A DNA stretch of 38,102 bases. Origin: Candidatus Accumulibacter aalborgensis (GTDB taxonomy: Bacteria; Pseudomonadota; Gammaproteobacteria; Burkholderiales; Rhodocyclaceae). This document shows, in pieces, positions 34,131-38,102 of this stretch. Location of the stretch: positions 1 through 38,102 of the forward strand of contig NZ_FLQX01000112.1 in the NCBI RefSeq assembly GCF_900089955.1, given 5' to 3'. The notes beneath the pieces were generated by a model. The model ran no database searches and was not told where the DNA came from. It saw nothing but the letters and a program-made list of their open reading frames with translations. Every line of letters starts with the position of its first letter. Position 1 is the first letter of the stretch. Made by a program: the position numbers and the translations under genes.

Positions 34131-35210
34131 GTGGAGAGACGTTCGTTTTTGAAGAATGCCGGCGTCGGCCTGGCGGCCGGTGCGGTGGCCATGCCGGCGA
34201 TCGCCCAGAATGCGCCGACCATCAAGTGGCGCATGGCGTCGAGCTTCCCGAAGAGCCTCGACACGCTTTTCGGGGGTGCCGAATACATGGCCAGGCGCGT
34301 TGCCGAAGCCACCGGCGGCAAGTTCCATATTCAGGTCTTTGCCCCCGGCGAAATCGTTCCCGCTTCGGCGGTGTTCGATGCCGTGAAGGATGGCACCGTC
34401 GAAATGGGGCATACCTGTTCGTATTACTACTTCGGCAAGGACCCCACTTACGCCTTTGAAACTGCCGTTCCCTTCGGCATGACCAACCGCCAGATGGACG
34501 CGTGGTTTCGTTACGGGAATGGTTCCAGGCTGCTGGGCGAGTTGTTTGCCAAGTCCAATATCATGCTCATCCCGTTGGGCAATACCGGTACGCAAATGGG
34601 CGGCTGGTATCGCAAGGAAATCAAGACGGTCGCCGATCTGAAGGGTTTGAAGATTCGCATCAGCGGCTTTGCCGGTGCCGTGCTCAGCAAGCTGGGGGCC
34701 GTTCCACAGCAGATTGCCGGTAGCGACATCTATCCGGCACTGGAAAAGGGCACGATCGACGCAGCCGAGTTCGTCGGCCCGTACGATGACCAGAAGCTGG
34801 GTTTCAACAAGGTGGCCAAGTTCTATTACTATCCCGGCTGGTGGGAGGGCGGCCCGCAGGTGGCGGCTTATCTCAACAGCAAAAAATGGGCCGAACTGCC
34901 CAAGGAGTACCAGGCCATTCTCCAGCTCGCTTGCGCCGACGCGCACGTCGATATCATGGCCAAGTACGACGCCAAGAACCCGACGGCGCTCAAGCAACTG
35001 GTCGGCTCCGGAACGCAGTTGAAGCAGTTCCCGAAGGAAGTCATGGACGCTTCCTACAAGGCGGCGATGGAGCTGTACGCCGAGACTTCCGCCAAGAATC
35101 CCGAGTTCAAGAAGGTCTACGACGATTACAAGAAGTTCCAGGATGACCAGAACCTCTGGTTCCGCATTGCCGAAGGCGCTTACGCCAACTTCATGTACAG
35201 CAAACGATAG
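34131..35210 (+). CDS. dctP: TRAP transporter periplasmic substrate-binding protein (DctP family, TakP-like)
   Basis: 359-aa solute-binding protein with a probable twin-arginine signal (ERRSFLKNAGVGLAAGAVAMPAIAQ, cleavage around residue 25). The DctP fold follows: WRMASSFPKSLDTLFGGAEYMARRV, FAPGEIVPASAVFDAVKDGTVEMGH, GWYRKEIKTVADLKGLKIRISGFAG and EKGTIDAAEFVGPYDD with YYYPGWWEGGPQ. These aromatic and acidic blocks match the 2-oxoacid/monocarboxylate-binding TakP subgroup, so a small carboxylate ligand is likely but not proven. GTG start at 34131 with GGAG upstream. It converges on dctQM. Confidence 0.9.
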   Translation: MERRSFLKNAGVGLAAGAVAMPAIAQNAPTIKWRMASSFPKSLDTLFGGAEYMARRVAEATGGKFHIQVFAPGEIVPASAVFDAVKDGTVEMGHTCSYYYFGKDPTYAFETAVPFGMTNRQMDAWFRYGNGSRLLGELFAKSNIMLIPLGNTGTQMGGWYRKEIKTVADLKGLKIRISGFAGAVLSKLGAVPQQIAGSDIYPALEKGTIDAAEFVGPYDDQKLGFNKVAKFYYYPGWWEGGPQVAAYLNSKKWAELPKEYQAILQLACADAHVDIMAKYDAKNPTALKQLVGSGTQLKQFPKEVMDASYKAAMELYAETSAKNPEFKKVYDDYKKFQDDQNLWFRIAEGAYANFMYSKR

Positions 35211-35231
35211 ACGTTTTCTCGCAAGCTGATC

Positions 35232-35264
35232 GGTTCCTCCTCGTGCTGGGTACGAGGAGAAACC
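35232..35264. terminator. Bidirectional hairpin between dctP and dctM
   Basis: CTCCTCGT (35237-35244) pairs with ACGAGGAG (35252-35259) around a seven-base loop. After one mismatch, GGTT (35232-35235) pairs with AACC (35261-35264), giving 12 pairs. It is in the 66-bp gap between convergent genes, so it could end both transcripts; T-tracts are missing. Confidence 0.5.
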
Positions 35265-35276
35265 GGGAACCTCCGA

Positions 35277-36737
35277 CTACTTGCTCTGATCCTCTTTCAT
35301 CGCATCACGCACTGCCTGGCCGGCGGCATCTTCCGAGCCAGCCGGAGTCCCGTAATCGGAAGCCGGCATGTCGATCTGAACCGCATCGAGGTCGACCTTG
35401 ACGTCCTTGTCGAGACCGAAGGTCACCAACTGCGGGAAAGAGATGAGCACGCCGATCATGATGATCTGGATGCCGACGAAGGGAATCGCTCCCCGGTAGA
35501 TGTCCGTCGTTTTGACTGCCGCCGGGGCCACTGAACGCAGGTAGAAGAGCGCAAAACCAAAAGGTGGATGCATGAACGAGGTCTGCATGTTTACCGCCAG
35601 CAGGACGCCGAACCAGATCAGGTCGATTCCCAGAGACTGCGCCACCGGGCCGAGCAGTGGCACGACGATGAACGAGAGTTCGAAAAAGTCGAGGAAAAAG
35701 GCGAGCAGAAAGACCAGGACGTTGACCACCACCAGGAAACCGACCTCGCCCCCCGGCAGCCCGGTCAGCAGATGCTCGACCCAGCGGTGGCCGTCTACGC
35801 CATAGAAGGTGAGCGAGAAGACCCGTGCGCCGACCAGAATGAAGACCACGAAGGTGGTCAGCTTGGCGGTTGTGTCCATCGCCTGCTTGAGCAACTGCAG
35901 GGACAGCCGCCGGCGCGCCAGGGCCATCAAAAGGGCGCCGGTGGCGCCCATCGCACCTCCTTCGGTCGGCGTCGCGATACCGAGAAAGATCGTTCCGAGG
36001 ACCAGGAAGATCAGCAACAGCGGCGGCACCAGAGTGGTCAGTACACGCAGCAGCAAGCTGCCGCCGCGCAGCGTGCGTGCGGCGAGCGGCAATGCTGGCA
36101 CCCAGCGCGGTTTGAAGATCGCCACCAGCACCACATACGCGACGTAAAACCCGGTCAGTGTCAAGCCGGGGATGAAAGCGCCGGCATACAGGTCACCGAC
36201 TGACTTGCCCAACTGGTCAGCCATGATGATCAGCACCAGCGACGGTGGAATGATCTGTGCCAGCGTGCCGGAGGCCGCGATGACGCCGGTCGCGAGTCTG
36301 GTGTCGTAACCGTAGCGCAGCATGATCGGCAAAGAGATCAGGCCCATCGAGATCACCGATGCGGCCACCACGCCGGTCGTCGCGGCGAGCAGAGCGCCGA
36401 CGAAAATGACCGCAAAAGCCAGGCCGCCGCGCAGCGGTCCGAAAAGCTGGCCGATGGTTTCGAGCAGGTCCTCGGCCATGCCCGATCTTTCGAGGATCAG
36501 ACCCATGAAAGTGAAGAAGGGGATGGCCAGCAGCGTGTCGTTGCTCATGATGCCGAAGATGCGATCCGGCAGTGCCTGGAACAATTGCGGGCCAAGCAGG
36601 CCGAGTTGAACTCCGATCAGGGCGAACAGGATGCCGTTGGCCGCCAGCGCGAAGGCGACCGGGAAACCGACCAACAGAAAGAGGATCATCGAGGCGAACA
36701 TGATTGGCGCCAGGTTATTGATCATGAATTCGCCCAT
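35277..36737 (-). CDS. dctM: TRAP transporter large permease (DctM family)
   Basis: 486-aa membrane protein with about 12 hydrophobic segments, the ion-coupled transport subunit. Family blocks: GFPVAFALA, LLAIPFFTFMGLILERSGMAEDLLE, GGLAFAVIFVGALLAATTGVVAAS, GYDTRLATGVIAASGTLAQIIPPSLVLI, GIATPTEGGAMGATGALL and MQTSFMHPPFGFALFYLRSVAP. It is about 50 residues longer than typical DctM owing to a hydrophilic C-terminal tail. The ATG at 36737 overlaps the dctQ stop by one base. A GTG one codon upstream and an ATG at 36725 are alternatives. Confidence 0.94.
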   Translation of the reverse strand: MGEFMINNLAPIMFASMILFLLVGFPVAFALAANGILFALIGVQLGLLGPQLFQALPDRIFGIMSNDTLLAIPFFTFMGLILERSGMAEDLLETIGQLFGPLRGGLAFAVIFVGALLAATTGVVAASVISMGLISLPIMLRYGYDTRLATGVIAASGTLAQIIPPSLVLIIMADQLGKSVGDLYAGAFIPGLTLTGFYVAYVVLVAIFKPRWVPALPLAARTLRGGSLLLRVLTTLVPPLLLIFLVLGTIFLGIATPTEGGAMGATGALLMALARRRLSLQLLKQAMDTTAKLTTFVVFILVGARVFSLTFYGVDGHRWVEHLLTGLPGGEVGFLVVVNVLVFLLAFFLDFFELSFIVVPLLGPVAQSLGIDLIWFGVLLAVNMQTSFMHPPFGFALFYLRSVAPAAVKTTDIYRGAIPFVGIQIIMIGVLISFPQLVTFGLDKDVKVDLDAVQIDMPASDYGTPAGSEDAAGQAVRDAMKEDQSK

Positions 36738-37324
36738 CACGGCTGTTTCTTCTGCGCCTCGATGGCCAGCGCCAGCTCGTCTTCAGGCCTTGGCCGATGC
36801 GCCTTCCCGGTCGGGTCCGGACAGCGGCCCTGGAGAAAACCGATGCGCTTGATCAGCTCTGAAATGGCCTGGATGATGAGCAGGAAGAAGCCGGTCGGCA
36901 CCAGGAGCCGCACCGGCCAGACTACCAGGCCGCCGGCGTTGCTCGACTGTTCGTTGTCGGTCAGCGCGAGCAGAAAAATCGGCCACGACAGGACCAGCAC
37001 GGCAATCGCCAACGGCAGCAGGAAGAAGACGATGCCGAAGATGTCGATCATGGCCTGCGCACGCTTCGAGAGACGGCCGGCAATCAGGTCGATGCGCACA
37101 TGCTCGTTGCGCAGCAGCGTATAGCCGGCGCCGAGGAGGAAAATCGCCGAAAAGAGGTACCACTGTATCTCGAGCCAGGCGTTCGAGCTGTAGTTCAGGG
37201 TGTAGCGCATGACCGCGTTGCCGGCGCTGATCAGCGTAACGACCAGAACGAGCCAGATGATCGCCTTGCCGACACGCTCGGTGAGCGCGTCAATCAGTTG
37301 CGAGATCCTGAGTAGACCGTTCAC
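36737..37324 (-). CDS. dctQ: TRAP transporter small permease (DctQ family)
   Basis: 195-aa four-helix membrane subunit: IIWLVLVVTLISAGNAVMRYTLNYSSNAWLEIQWYLFSAIFLLGAGYTLLRNEHVRIDLI is the classical DctQ pattern, followed by two more membrane segments (FGIVFFLLPLAIAVLVLSW; LLVPTGFFLLIIQAISELI). I use the GTG at 37324 because GGAGGG lies seven bases before it; an in-frame extension upstream crosses the promoter. It is translationally coupled to dctM. Confidence 0.9.
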   Translation of the reverse strand: MNGLLRISQLIDALTERVGKAIIWLVLVVTLISAGNAVMRYTLNYSSNAWLEIQWYLFSAIFLLGAGYTLLRNEHVRIDLIAGRLSKRAQAMIDIFGIVFFLLPLAIAVLVLSWPIFLLALTDNEQSSNAGGLVVWPVRLLVPTGFFLLIIQAISELIKRIGFLQGRCPDPTGKAHRPRPEDELALAIEAQKKQP

Positions 37325-37354
37325 CGGGTATCCCTCCACCGTTAGCCAACGCCA

Positions 37355-37381
37355 ATTATAGGCAAAACGCGTAGGGCGCAA
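37355..37381 (-). promoter_or_regulatory. Candidate promoter of dctQM
   Basis: On the minus strand TTGCGC (37381-37376) and a perfect TATAAT (37360-37355) are separated by 15 bp, slightly short. The predicted RNA start is about 25 bases before the dctQ GTG. Confidence 0.5.
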
Positions 37382-37407
37382 TAACCAGCGGGCATTGCGC
37401 CGGAGGG

Positions 37408-37423
37408 AGGCGTGCAAACGCCT
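37408..37423. terminator. Hairpin after the adaptor-PIN gene
   Basis: AGGCGT (37408-37413), loop GCAA, ACGCCT (37418-37423), a perfect 6-bp stem with a GNRA-type loop on the plus strand, 62 bp downstream of the chimeric gene's stop on the minus strand. No T-tract. The remainder of 37325-37485 shows no gene. Confidence 0.3.
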
Positions 37424-37485
37424 TACTGATTGGCCCAGCAAGCGTCATCGCCAGCGGCATAGGAGGCGGATAAATCGCGCCCGCG

Positions 37486-38102
37486 TCAAGTTCCGAGCAG
37501 GGTGGCGCCGAGCGCAGCGGCGGCGGTGCGCAAGTCCTGGTCAAGCGTCGCCAGAGGCAAGCCACGTCGCTGCGCCAGTTCGAGATAGGCGGCGTCATGG
37601 ACAGTAAGCCGAAGGCGTGTTGCCAGTTGCAGCAAGCTGACGGTTTGATCGGCGTCGACCACCCACAGCGCCGGTCGGCCGTCGTGTTGGAAAATGGCCG
37701 TCAGGGGAACGCTCAGGCGAGAATTCCCTGCCGGGCGCAAGAAACGAGCCTTGGCCGTCATCCCGAGCAGGACCCTGGCATCGGGATGGCGAATCGACAT
37801 GCGTGCCGCGTAGGTGCGGGTGACCGGGTCGGCCACCGCCGACAACTCGCGCAGCGTGCCGCGGTAACTGGCCTGCTGATCGGCCCACAGGGTCACTTCG
37901 GCCTCGCCGAGGGCGCGCACCTCGGGGATGGCGATCGCGACCTTGAGCGTGTCGGCGCGCGCCAGGCGCATCACGGTCTGTGCGGCTGCCACGACCTGCC
38001 CGACTTCGGCTGCCATCGAACTGACGAAGCCGGCCTGATCGCTGATCCTTACCCTCACCTGACTCCGTTGGCACTCAAGGGCGCTTGGGGGGGCGGCAGT
38101 GA
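37486..38102 (-). CDS. RND/HlyD-type efflux adaptor fused to a VapC-like PIN fragment (5' end outside window)
   Basis: The reading frame is open to the right edge, so the N-terminus is missing; 204 residues are visible. The first ~158 are a periplasmic adaptor (membrane fusion protein) of an RND pump: AGFVSS...EVGQVVAAAQTVMRLAR (second lipoyl half), VAIAIPE, then the beta-barrel with GTLRELSAVADPVTRTYAARMSI and LSVPLTAIF, then ALWVVDADQTVSLL. In place of the expected membrane-proximal domain, the last ~46 residues (from about 37623) match the C-terminal end of VapC-type PIN nucleases: LTVHDAAYLELAQRRGLPLA then TLDQDLRTAAAALG, with the third and fourth PIN acidic residues (codons at 37596 and 37542). 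The N-terminal PIN half and a vapB antitoxin are absent. It is likely a non-functional recombination product or an assembly chimera. Confidence 0.7.
   Translation of the reverse strand, partial: TAAPPSALECQRSQVRVRISDQAGFVSSMAAEVGQVVAAAQTVMRLARADTLKVAIAIPEVRALGEAEVTLWADQQASYRGTLRELSAVADPVTRTYAARMSIRHPDARVLLGMTAKARFLRPAGNSRLSVPLTAIFQHDGRPALWVVDADQTVSLLQLATRLRLTVHDAAYLELAQRRGLPLATLDQDLRTAAAALGATLLGT

Noticed and set aside
35568-36203. Plus-strand frame opposite dctM, rich in Gln/Glu/Asp/Arg
   Set aside because: This composition is the usual antisense image of membrane-helix codons; no ribosome-binding site.
1-38102. CRISPR array, insertion sequence, prophage, tRNA or toxin-antitoxin pair
   Set aside because: No spaced repeats, transposase, integrase or cloverleaf sequence was seen. 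The only toxin-like sequence is the truncated PIN tail at the right edge, without an antitoxin.
1-38102. A new multi-gene defence or biosynthetic system
   Set aside because: Nearly all genes are conserved housekeeping genes in known order. The unknown genes are single and scattered, so I cannot support a coherent new system.

Overview
The window is a dense, GC-rich chromosomal segment from a Gram-negative bacterium. The organism is most likely a betaproteobacterium. The evidence is the complete dcw cluster running directly into lpxC, an uninterrupted type A RNase P RNA, the rsmI/yraN/gmhA/dolP neighbourhood, DarP next to PmbA, and DciA next to lpxC. A Rhodocyclales member (for example a Candidatus Accumulibacter-type genome) is my guess from gene content and style; the sequence alone does not prove it.

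Layout. 1-4.2 kb: rng (RNase G) on the minus strand diverges from trhP (tRNA hydroxylation) and an unassigned GT-B-type glycosyltransferase. 4.3-6.3 kb (minus): yraN, a small exported HIRAN-domain protein, gmhA and dolP, diverging from rsmI. 7.3-9.3 kb (plus): pyrC, a small lipoprotein gene and rnpB. 9.3-27.4 kb (plus): an AT-rich promoter region carrying three TGGGN-type repeats (an MraZ operator), then mraZ-rsmH-ftsL-ftsI-murE-murF-mraY-murD-ftsW-murG-murC-ddlB-ftsQ-ftsA-ftsZ and lpxC. Most junctions in this run are 1-4 nt stop/start overlaps. After lpxC comes a tiny membrane protein gene, then dciA, folA and thyA on the minus strand. A divergent 507-aa protein with a PilZ-type c-di-GMP signature follows. 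31.0-34.0 kb: a hypothetical gene, mog and darP on the minus strand, diverging from pmbA. 34.1-37.3 kb: a TRAP transporter whose binding-protein gene (dctP) converges on its membrane genes (dctQM). The right edge holds the 3' part of an RND/HlyD-type adaptor gene whose last ~46 codons encode the end of a VapC-like PIN domain.

Functionally the core couples peptidoglycan precursor synthesis (MurC-G, MraY, Ddl), the divisome (FtsL, I, W, Q, A, Z) and the first committed step of lipid A synthesis (LpxC), with MraZ as probable local repressor. The flanks are mostly translation and RNA maintenance (RNase G, TrhP, RsmI, RsmH, RNase P, DarP), nucleotide and folate metabolism (PyrC, ThyA, FolA) and outer-membrane biogenesis (GmhA, DolP).

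I did not find a clear new multi-gene system, CRISPR array, insertion sequence or tRNA. The points most worth a second look are the adaptor-PIN chimera, the exported HIRAN protein, the large PilZ orphan, two hairpin/T-tract modules between ftsA and ftsZ, the structured lpxC leader, and the symmetric promoter elements between divergent genes.
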